Origin: an uncultured Collinsella sp.
Lineage (GTDB): Bacteria; Actinomycetota; Coriobacteriia; Coriobacteriales; Coriobacteriaceae
Length of the DNA stretch: 64,000 bases
Assembly: GCA_934630375.1 (NCBI GenBank)
Contig: CAKTVQ010000004.1
Span: 1-64,000 of the forward strand
Direction of reading: 5' to 3'
The notes under the pieces are model-generated. The model worked only from the letters and a program-made list of their open reading frames with translations, was not told the DNA's origin and ran no database searches. The translations under genes and the position numbers were made by a program. This document shows, in pieces, positions 16,846 through 25,838 of this stretch. The stretch's first letter is position 1. Each line of letters opens with the position of its first letter.

Positions 16846-17241
16846 ATGAAATCAATCAATGTTGCAGCGGCAATTATTCAGAAGGACGGGAAAATCCTGA
16901 GCTGCCAGCGTGGCTACGGCGAGTTTAAAGACGGCTGGGAGTTTCCGGGCGGCAAGCTCGAGCCGGGCGAGACCGGCGAGCAGGCAATCGTGCGCGAGAT
17001 TCAAGAAGAGCTCGAGGTCACGATCGGTAACCTCGACTATCTTTGCACGGTCGAACACGATTACGAGACGTTCCATCTGTCGATGCAGTGCTACCTAGCT
17101 AGCATCCTTTCGGGCGAGTTCAAAGAGCACGCTCACGAGGACATGAAGTGGCTCGATACCAATAACCTGTGGGATGTCAATTGGCTTCCGGCGGACGTTA
17201 AAGTCGTTAGGGAACTCGAAAAGAAACTCGGGCTTATGTGA
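16846..17241 (+). CDS. NUDIX hydrolase, MutT-like (8-oxo-dGTP diphosphatase type)
   Basis: A 131-aa NUDIX protein that resembles the (deoxy)nucleoside triphosphate pyrophosphohydrolases which sanitise the nucleotide pool. The Nudix box begins GGKLEPGETGEQAIVREIQ near residue 35 and continues EELEV; the glycine normally found near its end is Glu here. The N-terminal SINVAAAIIQKDGKILSCQR and WEFPGG motifs fit MutT. The ATG follows GAGAGGTGATAACTAGTT. Base composition is lower in GC than most neighbours. It converges on the large helicase gene with a shared terminator. Confidence 0.88.
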   Translation: MKSINVAAAIIQKDGKILSCQRGYGEFKDGWEFPGGKLEPGETGEQAIVREIQEELEVTIGNLDYLCTVEHDYETFHLSMQCYLASILSGEFKEHAHEDMKWLDTNNLWDVNWLPADVKVVRELEKKLGLM

Positions 17242-17242
17242 G

Positions 17243-17280
17243 AAAGGAGCGGACGTCGCATGGCGGCCCGCTCCTTCTTT
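17243..17280. terminator. Bidirectional terminator between NUDIX and helicase genes
   Basis: AAGGAGCGG (17244-17252) and CCGCTCCTT (17268-17276) form a 9-bp stem with T-rich sequence on the right and A-rich sequence on the left, placed exactly between two convergent stop codons. Confidence 0.8.
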
Positions 17281-17281
17281 G

Positions 17282-20158
17282 TTACTCTGTCTCGCTCAGA
17301 TCGCTGAGCATAAACTCGTAAATGTCCTGGCGCACGGGCGCATTGAGTTCATATTCGATTTCGACGGCGTTGTCGCCGCTCTTAGTTTTAATAGCTTTGA
17401 ACTCGCCAGTCGGATGCATTTCGCCTAGGAAGTAAAATTCCTTGCCACCCTTATCGTCCTTGTTCTTGCGCATAAACAAATACGTCTTTAGCCCGTTGCC
17501 CGGCCATGCCTGCAGTCGCTGAATCTCGGGGGAGTTGAGCGTGCGATTGTTCTTAGAGATTGCAACTAGCTTACTCGGCGAAACAAAGCGGTCTTCATAC
17601 TGAATGGACTCGCTAATGTCGGGTGCCTTGTCATAGTTAATAAACACGGGGAATGTATTGGTCTTCTCGTCGTAGAAGTAGCCGCCAAGATTTTGGCCGT
17701 TGATGTTCTTTTCCCAGTTCATCAAGCGGCAAACTTCTTCGTACGTGTACTTGGCGTTGAGAACGAAATTTGTGTTTTGGTACGTCTCGGCATAGTCGAG
17801 TCGGTTACGCGCAATGCCAAAATCCAGCACCTCGAGAATCTGACGCTTGAACTCTGCGTTGCGCAGAGCGGTCGCAAACGCTTCGGTCAGACGAGGTCCG
17901 CATCCATCGTCAATAAGCAGGGAAACGAAATCCTTGGGAGTGGCAAAGTCGCCCTTAAGGACTGTGATTGCCGACCTAACGGCGCTGTCCTTAAGCTGTG
18001 TGTGGTAGTTCCTAAGCGCAGCCTCGCGCATATGCCGGTAGCCCTCGTGTCCGGCTTCGACGAGCGTTTGAAGCAAATAGAGGTCTTCGAAACGCTTGCC
18101 CGCGGCGAGCTTTTGAGAAATAAATTTGAGAATCTTGGTTTGATCAGAGGAAAATTGAACCGTGTAGTCCGGCTCGTATTTGGATAGAAATGCGTGGTAG
18201 GACCCCAGGCCGCTATTCTTGAAGATAAGCAGCGGATCGATGGAGCCGTTACGATCAAATTCGAGCAGCGAGGGAATCTTGCCGAGTTTCTGGCGCAAGT
18301 CGAGATATTCGTTTTTCAAAAACCTGACGGAGGTGAAATCGCCGCCATCGATGGCCTTGTAGATGCGTGCCTCGGAAATACGATCGAAGCTCACGGTCGA
18401 ACATCCGGGGATCGTCGAATCGCCCTCTTGGACGAGACGACGCAGGCGATCTTTGTTGTACGTTTTGTCACCCGAAAGCGCGATGGGCACCAAGAAGTTG
18501 CTCTGGTAGTTGCCAATAAAGTCGAGCACCAGTGCGTATTCCTTACCATCATTCAGACGCAAACCTCGTCCGAGCTGTTGAATAAAGATGATTGCGGAGT
18601 CGGTGCGTCGAAGCATGATGATCTGATTGAGCGAGGGGATGTCGACGCCTTCGTTCATGATATCGACCGAGAAAATATACTCGAGCTCGCCGGCTTCAAG
18701 TCGGCTGATAACGGCATCGCGGACTTCATCGGGATCTTGACCGCTAATCGCAGCCGTTCGATATCCGAGAGCGTTGAATTTGCGCGACAGTTCTTTGGCC
18801 TCGGCGTTTCGATTGCAGAAAATTAAGCCCCTGCGGTTACTTTTGGTGACGCTATATTCTTCGATCTTCTCGGTGATGTGACGCACACGCTCGTCGGACG
18901 TTAAGCGCCCGAACAGGGCGGTATCTTCGACCGTCTCATCGTCAATCTCCAGATCGTGAATGCCAAAATAATGGAAGGGGGCTAGCATCTCCTCGGACAA
19001 AGCGTCCTGCAGTGTGATCTGGAACGCGATGACGTGATTGAAAAGGGCAAAGACGTCATAGCCGTCGGTGCGATTGGGTGTAGCGGTCATGCCCAGATAA
19101 AACCGAGGCGTAAAGTGCGACATGATGGATTGGTAGCCCTGAGATCCCGTGCGGTGGGCCTCGTCGATGACGATGTAGTCGAACTCATCGGGGCGGAAAT
19201 CGCTCAGATGTTTGGCGACCGAAGAACACATGGCAAACACACAGGTAGCATTGCTTGTATTCTTGCCAGTTTGATAGGTGTCGAACGTATAGGTATTACC
19301 TAAGAGCCGTTCGTAGCTTGCACGGGAGGCGTCGATAATGCGCCGGCGGTGCGCAAGAAAGAGGACGCGCCGGGGTTTAGTTGCGAGCACATCGAACGCC
19401 GAAAGGAAGGTCTTGCCAGTGCCGGTTGCCGAGACCAGCAGGGCGCGAGTCTCGCCCTTACGGTGGATTGCACTGAGCGCCTCAAGGGCGCGCTGCTGCA
19501 TTTTATTGGGCTTGATTTCTTCGAGGTCGTTCGTGGTTGGGCTAACAGTTGCCTGGAACGTCGGTTTCGATTTGGGCTTTGGCGGACGCGCCGATCGATA
19601 TGCGGCATAGTTGTCAATCCAGTCTTGGGAAAGCGCAACAGTCGAGGCGTCGCTCCACAGCGAATTGAACTCACCTCTAAGCTCTCCGAGCAAGCGGCTG
19701 TTTTCAACGGTCTGGTACAGCACGTTCCATTCTTTATTGCAGGTGAGGGCGGTCTGCGTCATGTTCGAGCTGCCGACGATGACCGTGCTGGTTTCGCCCT
19801 TATCAAAAATGTATCCCTTGGCATGCAAATTACCCTGGAATACGCGAACTTCTATGTTGTCGTATTCCAGGAGCTTGCGAAAGGCATCGGGTGAGTTGAA
19901 GTTGAGATAGGTGGACGTGAGCAGCCTGCCCTTGATGCCACGCCGTTTGAGTTCTTGAAATGCTTCGACCAGAATCTGCAGGCCGCCGTCTGCAACGAAC
20001 GCTACGCAAAAGTCAAAAGAGCTGCAGGTTGAGAGCTGCTCCTTGATAACGGATAGTAGTGTTCCACCTGTCGCCTTCGAGTTGGCGATGAGCTTGGGTG
20101 AATCGTTCTCGCGTGCAAGCGAGTCGAATTCAATATCAATCTGCTGCTGCGTAGTCAT
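17282..20158 (-). CDS. PLD-nuclease / superfamily 2 helicase / DUF3427 protein
   Basis: A 958-aa multidomain protein. Residues ~30-180 are a phospholipase D-like nuclease domain with one HKD motif (LHAKGYIFDKGETS, His112-Lys114-Asp119). Residues ~215-600 are an SF2 helicase: Walker A SATGTGKT at 244-250, DEAH at 332-335, TAT at 358-360, and the arginine motif QQLGRGLRLNDG. The C-terminal ~300 residues match DUF3427, including YFYDEKTNTFPVFINYDK. Such proteins occur near restriction and defence genes; a nucleic-acid-degrading defence role is likely but not shown. Start ATG 20158 has AAAGG 8 bases upstream. GC is visibly lower than in flanking genes, suggesting transfer. Confidence 0.9.
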   Translation of the reverse strand: MTTQQQIDIEFDSLARENDSPKLIANSKATGGTLLSVIKEQLSTCSSFDFCVAFVADGGLQILVEAFQELKRRGIKGRLLTSTYLNFNSPDAFRKLLEYDNIEVRVFQGNLHAKGYIFDKGETSTVIVGSSNMTQTALTCNKEWNVLYQTVENSRLLGELRGEFNSLWSDASTVALSQDWIDNYAAYRSARPPKPKSKPTFQATVSPTTNDLEEIKPNKMQQRALEALSAIHRKGETRALLVSATGTGKTFLSAFDVLATKPRRVLFLAHRRRIIDASRASYERLLGNTYTFDTYQTGKNTSNATCVFAMCSSVAKHLSDFRPDEFDYIVIDEAHRTGSQGYQSIMSHFTPRFYLGMTATPNRTDGYDVFALFNHVIAFQITLQDALSEEMLAPFHYFGIHDLEIDDETVEDTALFGRLTSDERVRHITEKIEEYSVTKSNRRGLIFCNRNAEAKELSRKFNALGYRTAAISGQDPDEVRDAVISRLEAGELEYIFSVDIMNEGVDIPSLNQIIMLRRTDSAIIFIQQLGRGLRLNDGKEYALVLDFIGNYQSNFLVPIALSGDKTYNKDRLRRLVQEGDSTIPGCSTVSFDRISEARIYKAIDGGDFTSVRFLKNEYLDLRQKLGKIPSLLEFDRNGSIDPLLIFKNSGLGSYHAFLSKYEPDYTVQFSSDQTKILKFISQKLAAGKRFEDLYLLQTLVEAGHEGYRHMREAALRNYHTQLKDSAVRSAITVLKGDFATPKDFVSLLIDDGCGPRLTEAFATALRNAEFKRQILEVLDFGIARNRLDYAETYQNTNFVLNAKYTYEEVCRLMNWEKNINGQNLGGYFYDEKTNTFPVFINYDKAPDISESIQYEDRFVSPSKLVAISKNNRTLNSPEIQRLQAWPGNGLKTYLFMRKNKDDKGGKEFYFLGEMHPTGEFKAIKTKSGDNAVEIEYELNAPVRQDIYEFMLSDLSETE

Positions 20159-20359
20159 CCCGGCCAAACCTTTCGAAAGACTATGTTGGCGCCAGGATAA
20201 CAGATCGATCGTTCGTGTTTTAGATGTATGACGATTGGGATTGGCAGTTTGGTATGAGCTTGCACACGTGTCCGCACGACATGTGACACTTAACCTGCCG
20301 TCCTACTCTGCCACGGCGGCATGCACCTGAACAACGACCCTCTAAGGAGTTCGATATTG

Positions 20360-20599
20360 ATGAGCGACAACACCAAGCATCTCGCAAAGAAGTACGTCAA
20401 GGACGCGGGGCCGTGCCTCGCGTTGTACCTTGCCGGCGCAGCGGTCGCGCTGCTGGCTGTTCTGGGGCCGTTCGACGTGCTCCGAAGTACCAGCTCTCTG
20501 CACGTTTGCATGGCCTTTGCCGGCGCCATGATGACCGGCGGCGTGCTCGATCTGGTTTTTTGGGTGCTCGACCCGTTTGGATGGAAGAACGCAGGGTAA
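20360..20599 (+). CDS. Small two-helix membrane protein, unknown
   Basis: A 79-aa protein with a short basic N-terminus (MSDNTKHLAKKYVKDAG) and two hydrophobic helices, ALYLAGAAVALLAVLGPF and MAFAGAMMTGGVLDLVFWVL. TAAGGAG lies about 13 bases before the ATG. No family is recognised. It is the first of three closely spaced plus-strand genes ending with two metallophosphoesterases; no functional link can be drawn. Confidence 0.65.
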   Translation: MSDNTKHLAKKYVKDAGPCLALYLAGAAVALLAVLGPFDVLRSTSSLHVCMAFAGAMMTGGVLDLVFWVLDPFGWKNAG

Positions 20600-20639
20600 G
20601 TCCTAAGGGATGGATACCCCGCAGCAACAGGAGAACCCC

Positions 20640-21278
20640 GTGATCTGGTTTACCAGCGATACTCACTTTGGCCACGAGAACATGCTACGGCTTAGCGATA
20701 GGCCTTGGTCGACTGTAGCGCAGATGAGCGACGCCATGGTCGCCAACATTAACAGCAAGGTTGCTGCGGATGACGAGCTCTACATCTTGGGCGACTTTAG
20801 CTTTAAGATGACGGTCCAAGACGCCCACGAGCTGCGCAAAAGCATTGCATGTAGGCGCGTCCATCTGCTGCTCGGCAACCACGACAAAGACTGGACGCAG
20901 CCTGCGGTAGCGGATGCTTTTATCGTCGAGCCGCCCATTTGCGTGCTCAGAATCGACCGCCAGAAAATCGTGCTGAGCCACTATCCCATGGTCGACTGGC
21001 AGGGCATGTCACACGGCAGCTGGCATCTGCACGGGCATATCCATAGCTGCGGCGGCGCGTATAACAAGTTCAACCTTCGACAGGGGCTGCTGCGCTATGA
21101 CGTGGGCGTGGACGCCAACGGCTACGCCCCGGTAAGCCTAGAGGAGCTCAAGTCGTGGTTTGCGCAGGTTGAGGAGCCGGTGTGTTGCGTTAAGTGGCCG
21201 TGGTGGGTCAACGTCACGGACGATGAACAGGTCGAGCGCGATCTCGAAGCCTATAAGAGGGAAGTGGTGATCCGATGA
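20640..21278 (+). CDS. Metallophosphoesterase 1
   Basis: A 212-aa calcineurin-like phosphoesterase. Metal-binding motifs are IWFTSDTHFGHENML, LYILGDFSFK, LLLGNHDKDW, VLSHYPMVDW and HLHGHIHSCGG, in the usual order. GTG 20640 is chosen because AGGAG lies 6 bases before it and the protein then starts like the family (IWFTSDTHFGH); ATG 20610 is an alternative adding ten residues. The stop overlaps the next gene by 4 bases, so two different phosphoesterases are translated together. Substrates are unknown. Confidence 0.88.
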   Translation: MIWFTSDTHFGHENMLRLSDRPWSTVAQMSDAMVANINSKVAADDELYILGDFSFKMTVQDAHELRKSIACRRVHLLLGNHDKDWTQPAVADAFIVEPPICVLRIDRQKIVLSHYPMVDWQGMSHGSWHLHGHIHSCGGAYNKFNLRQGLLRYDVGVDANGYAPVSLEELKSWFAQVEEPVCCVKWPWWVNVTDDEQVERDLEAYKREVVIR

Positions 21279-22000
21279 CGGTCTATGTGACGGGCGATAT
21301 TCACGGCGGCCTCGACATGCAAAAGCTGCGCGATTGGGAGCTTGGGGATAGCCTGACGAGCGACGACTATCTGATTGTCGCGGGTGACTTTGGCTTTCCG
21401 TGGGATTTCTCTGCCGAGGAGTGTGCCGACATCGCTTGGCTGGAGTCGCGCCCCTATACCGTGCTGTTCGTCGACGGCAACCACGAACGCTACGACCATT
21501 GGGCAGAACGCCCCATGGAGCTGTGGCATGGTGGGCTGACGCAGCGCCTGTCGGATACTTCGCCCATACGGCGCCTGACGCGCGGCGAGGTTTTTGAGCT
21601 CGACGGCTCAACGGTCTTTACCATGGGCGGCGCCACGAGCGTGGACAAGGAGTACCGCGTGCCGTATTCCAGCTGGTGGCCGCATGAGCTGCCGAGCGAG
21701 CGCAACTTTGAGGAAGCGCGGGCAAAGCTCGACAGCGCGGGCTGGAAGGTCGACTACGTGGTCACCCACACCTGCTCTACGCGCATGCTTTCGCCCACGC
21801 TCTATCCGGCGCCCGGCTGGAATTGCCCCGCCGTCGATCGGCTTACGGCATTTTTCGATGAGCTGGAGGACCGCTTGGACTACAAGCGATGGTACTACGG
21901 GCATTTTCATCGGGATGCCAACCCAGCCGAGCGCCACACCGTGCTCTACGACTGCATCGTTCGCCTGGGCGAAGAGCTCCAGCTTTGGGATGTTGCGTAG
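21275..22000 (+). CDS. Metallophosphoesterase 2
   Basis: A 241-aa calcineurin-like phosphoesterase, only distantly similar to the gene before. The motifs are VYVTGDIHGGLD, LIVAGDFGFPW, FVDGNHERYDHW, VTHTCS and YYGHFHRDA. The NHERYDHW context and length match phosphoesterases frequently found in anaerobe and phage genomes. The ATG overlaps the previous stop. No terminator is evident between its stop and the convergent gluQRS, which ends 15 bases away. Confidence 0.88.
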   Translation: MTVYVTGDIHGGLDMQKLRDWELGDSLTSDDYLIVAGDFGFPWDFSAEECADIAWLESRPYTVLFVDGNHERYDHWAERPMELWHGGLTQRLSDTSPIRRLTRGEVFELDGSTVFTMGGATSVDKEYRVPYSSWWPHELPSERNFEEARAKLDSAGWKVDYVVTHTCSTRMLSPTLYPAPGWNCPAVDRLTAFFDELEDRLDYKRWYYGHFHRDANPAERHTVLYDCIVRLGEELQLWDVA

Positions 22001-22015
22001 GGGTGGGACGGCTGG

Positions 22016-23020
22016 CTACTCGGCCATTACAGTGATGTTCTCCCGATGCTCCCGGATGACGTTCCAGTTAAAGTGCTCGACCAGTTGCTCGGCGGTACGC
22101 GGTATGGTGTCCGGCGCGATGCCCGTTTGCCCGGCGAGCCAGCCCAGCAGCGCTTCGGGCGTGCCAAAGCGGGCGCGGAGTTCGCCCAGGTCCAGATCGC
22201 GGTCTCGTTTGGAAAGGCGGCGGCCGTCCGGTGCCATGAGCAGCGGAATATGTGCGTAGTGCGGCGTGGGCAGTCCCAACAGGTGCTGCAGATAGATCTG
22301 GCGCGGCGTGGACCCCAGCAGGTCGCATCCGCGCACGACCTCGGTGACGCCCATGGCGGCGTCGTCGACCACCACGGCTAGCTGATAGGCAAACACGCCG
22401 TCGCTGCGGCGGACCAAAAAGTCGCCGCACTCGGTGGCGAGCGCCTCGCATTGGGCCCCGTACGTGCGGTCCACAAATTCGATCACGTCGTCTGCGAGGT
22501 CGTCGACGGTGGGCACGCACAGACGTGTGGCCGGGGCGCGCAGGGCGCTGCGGCGGGCCACCTCCTCGGCCGAAAGACTTCGGCAGGCGCCACGGTAGAT
22601 GGGCGTGCCGTCGCTCGCGTGCGGTGCACTCGCGGCGTGGAGCTCGGCGCGTGTGCAAAAGCAGGGATAGGTGAGGCCGGCGTCTTTCAGCCGGCGCAAG
22701 GCGCTCTCGTACAGGTCTAGGCGGTCGTGCTGGTAGTAGGGGCCTTCGTCCCACTCCAGCCCCAGCCAGGCCAGGTCGTCAATCAATTGGGCGGCAAGTT
22801 CGGGGCGCTTGCAGCGATCGTCCAGGTCCTCAATGCGTAACACGATGCTGCCGCCCTGGCCGCGGGCCGAAAGCCACGCGCACAGGCAGCTGAACACGTT
22901 GCCCAGGTGCATGCGGCCCGAGGGCGACGGGGCAAAGCGCCCCACGACGGGGGTGGGGGCGGCCGGCGTCGTTGGCGCGTCGGCGGCGGGTGTTGCTATG
23001 TTGCGTGCGTTGATGTCCAT
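22016..23020 (-). CDS. gluQRS: Glutamyl-queuosine tRNA(Asp) synthetase
   Basis: A 334-aa class I synthetase-like enzyme lacking an anticodon-binding domain, which attaches glutamate to queuosine in tRNA-Asp. The HIGH-type motif is in GRFAPSPSGRMHLGNVFSC, the KMSKS-type motif in DGRRLSKRDRDLDLG, and YPCFCTRAEL plus YRGAC give the zinc site. An Ala/Pro/Thr-rich N-terminal extension of about 28 residues precedes the catalytic domain; ATG 23020 is the most reasonable start. Presence implies queuosine-modified tRNA in this organism. Confidence 0.92.
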   Translation of the reverse strand: MDINARNIATPAADAPTTPAAPTPVVGRFAPSPSGRMHLGNVFSCLCAWLSARGQGGSIVLRIEDLDDRCKRPELAAQLIDDLAWLGLEWDEGPYYQHDRLDLYESALRRLKDAGLTYPCFCTRAELHAASAPHASDGTPIYRGACRSLSAEEVARRSALRAPATRLCVPTVDDLADDVIEFVDRTYGAQCEALATECGDFLVRRSDGVFAYQLAVVVDDAAMGVTEVVRGCDLLGSTPRQIYLQHLLGLPTPHYAHIPLLMAPDGRRLSKRDRDLDLGELRARFGTPEALLGWLAGQTGIAPDTIPRTAEQLVEHFNWNVIREHRENITVMAE

Positions 23021-23156
23021 GCGGACGAGTATAGCGCGGGGCGCGGTGGGGGAGACGCTGCCGTGGCCTGCAAGTTGCTGAGGCCGCGCGTTGCGCGTGC
23101 CGGACCACCGGCTCGGCGCCTTAATCGCCGTCAATCAATCTAGCTCTCAAACGACA

Positions 23157-23192
23157 GAAACCCCGGCAGCTCTTCGCAACTGCCGGGGTTTC
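23157..23192. repeat. Perfect 13-bp hairpin in a divergent intergenic region
   Basis: GAAACCCCGGCAG at 23157-23169 pairs with CTGCCGGGGTTTC at 23180-23192. It resembles a terminator but lacks a clear T run and lies between the divergent gluQRS and DUF2207 genes. The 507-base gap 23021-23527 holds this hairpin and the palindrome at 23387; no gene is visible. Confidence 0.7.
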
Positions 23193-23386
23193 CGCGGAAA
23201 AGGGGGACATGATCCTCGAGCGGACGGCAAAGGGGCAAACCGTATTCGCTCAACTGCTTTATGCCCCTCAACTGGCGGCTCAATCAGCGCATGCCGCGCC
23301 CACACAAAGCCGCTACACCTGTGATGGAGCTATGAAGTGGTATCTTCCTCCGGTCGCGGGCTCAGCCAAAGGCTGTCCCAAATGAC

Positions 23387-23413
23387 TAGTCGTTTAAGAA
23401 CGCCCAACGACTA
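23387..23413 (-). repeat. Palindrome TAGTCGTT...AACGACTA with TAAGAACGCCC loop
   Basis: On the minus strand it reads TAGTCGTTGGGCGTTCTTAAACGACTA in two arms of 8 bases around an 11-base loop. The stem differs from the copies at 25880 and 42644 by a compensatory pair (GTCGTT/AACGAC against GTCATT/AATGAC). The same TAAACGACTAG arm flanks the IS110 element at 5157-5167. Confidence 0.75.
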
Positions 23414-23527
23414 CCCGTGGGCGTGACTTTTATCCCGTTTGGCGCTCCGCTGACCTAGAAGCTCGCGTCGCGAGCCCGCAAACGTGGGACAATAGCGTTA
23501 CTGGTATCACAGACAAAGGATGTGCCT

Positions 23528-25474
23528 ATGAACGCCCCCGTTGCCAAACCCTGTCGGCAGCGCCGCCTATTTGCGCGATTCGCTTCCGTCTGCGCGCTTG
23601 TTGCGTACGCACTGTTGCTGCTGCCCGCCGCCGCCCATGCCGACGGCTACTCCATGAGCCAAACCTATATCGGCGCCACGGTCGAGGCCGATGGCTCGCT
23701 GACCGTTGTCGAGGGACGTCAGTTCGATTTTGACGACGACATCAACGGTGTGTATTGGGATATCAATACAGGCTCCAACCAGCAAGGCGGTTCGGTAAGC
23801 GTCGATGTGCTGAGCGTCGAGGAAGACGACACCGCGTTTAACAAGGTCGACAGCGCAAACAAGGGCGACGACGGTGTTTACACGGTGGAGCAGTCCGGCG
23901 ACGGCGTGAAGATCAAGGTGTTTAGCCCCCACGAGAGCGGCGACAGCGCGATCTTTTACGTGAGCTATACCATGGTCGGCGCGGTCATGAACTGGTCCGA
24001 TACCGCCGAGCTCTACTGGAAGTTCGTCGGCGACGGCTGGTCGGCGGACTCCGATGACGTCGAGATGGAACTCTACTTCGCAAACGCCGCTGCTGGGGCG
24101 GCGGCCGTCAAGGGCGATAACTTCCGCGCATGGGGCCACGGTCCGCTCACGGGCGACGTGTCGCTCGACGAGAGTGAGCCCATGGTCACCTATACCATTC
24201 CGTGCGTGCATGAGGGCGAGTTCGCCGAGGCGCGCGTCGCCTTCCCCAGCGACTGGGTGCCGCAGCTTGCCGCCTCGAGTGAAGAGCGCATGTCGACGAT
24301 TCTGAGCGAAGAGAAGGAATGGGCCGACGAGGCTAACGCCCGCCGCGAGCACGCGCGTGCGGTCGCCAGCGCGATTGCCGTGGTGTGTGTTGTCGTGGCG
24401 GTCGCCTATACCGGTGCGATTGTGATGCTCAAGCTGCGTCGCCCCAAGCCCAAGCCGCTCTTCCAGGACGATTACTTCCGCGATGTGCCCTCGGCCGACC
24501 ATCCTGCCGTGCTGGCGGCCCTCATGGCTTGGAATGACGTGCCCGACCAGGCATATATCGCCACGCTTATGAAGCTTACCGACGATCGCGTTATCAAGCT
24601 GGAAGAGGCGACCGAGACCAAGAAGAAGGGCCTGCTCCGTCGCGAAAAAGAGGAGCAGACGTATCGCATCACCGTGACCGACGAGGGCTGGAAGGTTGCC
24701 AAGAAGGACGGCATCGATCGCGACGTGCTCAAGGTCTTCTTTGCCGGCGTTAAGCCTGACGAGAACGGCGTCCGCTCGCGCACGTTTAGCGAGCTGGAGG
24801 ACTACGCCAACGAGCGTACCGTGTCCGTCGGCGACAAGCTCGAGGACTATCAGAACACGGTCAAGGGCAAGCTGGAGGAGCGCGAGCTTATCGCATCGGA
24901 CGGTAGCGTCGCCCTGGTGGCCGGCTTGATTCTCGGCATCATCATTGTCTTTAGCATCCTGGGTTCCCTGTTCTATACCGACTTTGCGGAGGCCAACGTC
25001 GTTGCCGCTGCGATTTCGATTCCCATTGTGATCGCGGGCTTTGTCCTCAGCTGCACCTTCCGTCGTTACACGCCGGAGGGCGCCGAGCTGGCGGCCCGTT
25101 GCAAGGCGCTCAAGCACTGGCTCGAGGACTTTACGCGTCTGAAGGAGGCCATCCCCGGCGATCTGGTTCTGTGGAATAAGCTGCTGGTGATGGGCGTTGC
25201 CCTGGGCGTTTCGAAGGAAGTGCTGCGTCAGCTTGCCGAGGCCGTGCCCGAAGACCTGCGTAGCAGCGATGACTTCTACGACAACTACCCCTGCTACTGG
25301 TGGTATTACCATCATTACGGCAACGAATCGCCGCTCGATTCGTTTAACGATGTGTATCACGAGACCATCCGCGAGCTGGCGTCGAGCTCCGATAGCTCAA
25401 GCGGCGGCAGTGGCGGCGGCTTCTCTGGTGGCGGCGGTGGCGGCGCCGGCGGAGGCGGCGGCGGAACGTTCTAG
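23528..25474 (+). CDS. DUF2207 domain membrane protein with Gly-rich C-terminus
   Basis: A 648-aa surface/membrane protein. It has a signal peptide (basic start, hydrophobic VCALVAYALLLLPAAAHA, cleavage after AHA near residue 39), an extracytoplasmic DUF2207 domain, a membrane helix near residues 280-300 (AVASAIAVVCVVVAVAYTGA), a cytoplasmic region with a winged-helix-like segment, two further helices (VALVAGLILGIIIVFSILGS and AAISIPIVIAGFVLSCTF) and a Ser/Gly-rich tail ending GGGGGGTF. This layout is standard for the family, whose function is unknown. AAAGGA precedes ATG 23528. A terminator follows. Confidence 0.88.
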   Translation: MNAPVAKPCRQRRLFARFASVCALVAYALLLLPAAAHADGYSMSQTYIGATVEADGSLTVVEGRQFDFDDDINGVYWDINTGSNQQGGSVSVDVLSVEEDDTAFNKVDSANKGDDGVYTVEQSGDGVKIKVFSPHESGDSAIFYVSYTMVGAVMNWSDTAELYWKFVGDGWSADSDDVEMELYFANAAAGAAAVKGDNFRAWGHGPLTGDVSLDESEPMVTYTIPCVHEGEFAEARVAFPSDWVPQLAASSEERMSTILSEEKEWADEANARREHARAVASAIAVVCVVVAVAYTGAIVMLKLRRPKPKPLFQDDYFRDVPSADHPAVLAALMAWNDVPDQAYIATLMKLTDDRVIKLEEATETKKKGLLRREKEEQTYRITVTDEGWKVAKKDGIDRDVLKVFFAGVKPDENGVRSRTFSELEDYANERTVSVGDKLEDYQNTVKGKLEERELIASDGSVALVAGLILGIIIVFSILGSLFYTDFAEANVVAAAISIPIVIAGFVLSCTFRRYTPEGAELAARCKALKHWLEDFTRLKEAIPGDLVLWNKLLVMGVALGVSKEVLRQLAEAVPEDLRSSDDFYDNYPCYWWYYHHYGNESPLDSFNDVYHETIRELASSSDSSSGGSGGGFSGGGGGGAGGGGGGTF

Positions 25475-25485
25475 CGCGCTTGCTT

Positions 25486-25536
25486 TGGGGTGGACCTTTC
25501 TGGGCGGTTGCCAGGGAAGGTCCACCCCATTTTTGT
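25486..25536 (+). terminator. Intrinsic terminator after the DUF2207 gene
   Basis: GGGGTGGACCTT (25487-25498) pairs with AAGGTCCACCCC (25517-25528), followed by ATTTTTG. Confidence 0.9.
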
Positions 25537-25590
25537 GCATCGAAACGGGCCGAACTTTCCGCTGCGGACCTTCGCGCAAGGGGCGGTGGG

Positions 25591-25810
25591 CAAAAAATGC
25601 CAAATATGAGTACTGTTGCTGCGTTGGTCACATATGTTTGCACATAATAATGGGCTCCTAATGAGAGTACTTCTCGTTAGGAGCCCATTTTATTGAACAT
25701 TTGAGGAGCTACGTCAGCTCATGCAGCTGGTCGTCATGCCTACAAGCATCAAAAATGCCCCAAATCGCTGCTACTAAAAAGGTAACAGTACTCATATTTG
25801 ATGTTTTTTG
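25591..25810. repeat. MITE-like element with ~30-bp terminal inverted repeats, copy 1
   Basis: The left end CAAAAAATGCCAAATATGAG continues TACTGTTGCTGC; the right end, read inward on the other strand, is CAAAAAACATCAAATATGAG then TACTGTTACC and GTAGCAGC. The ~160-base interior has no gene but holds a hairpin AATGGGCTCCTAA/TTAGGAGCCCATTTT (about 25649-25690). Copy 2 at 56970-57178 shares the ends but not the interior. It may be a non-autonomous mobile element or a structured RNA. Confidence 0.75.
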
Positions 25811-25838
25811 ACCAAGGCTATCTACAAACCCCCTAGGC

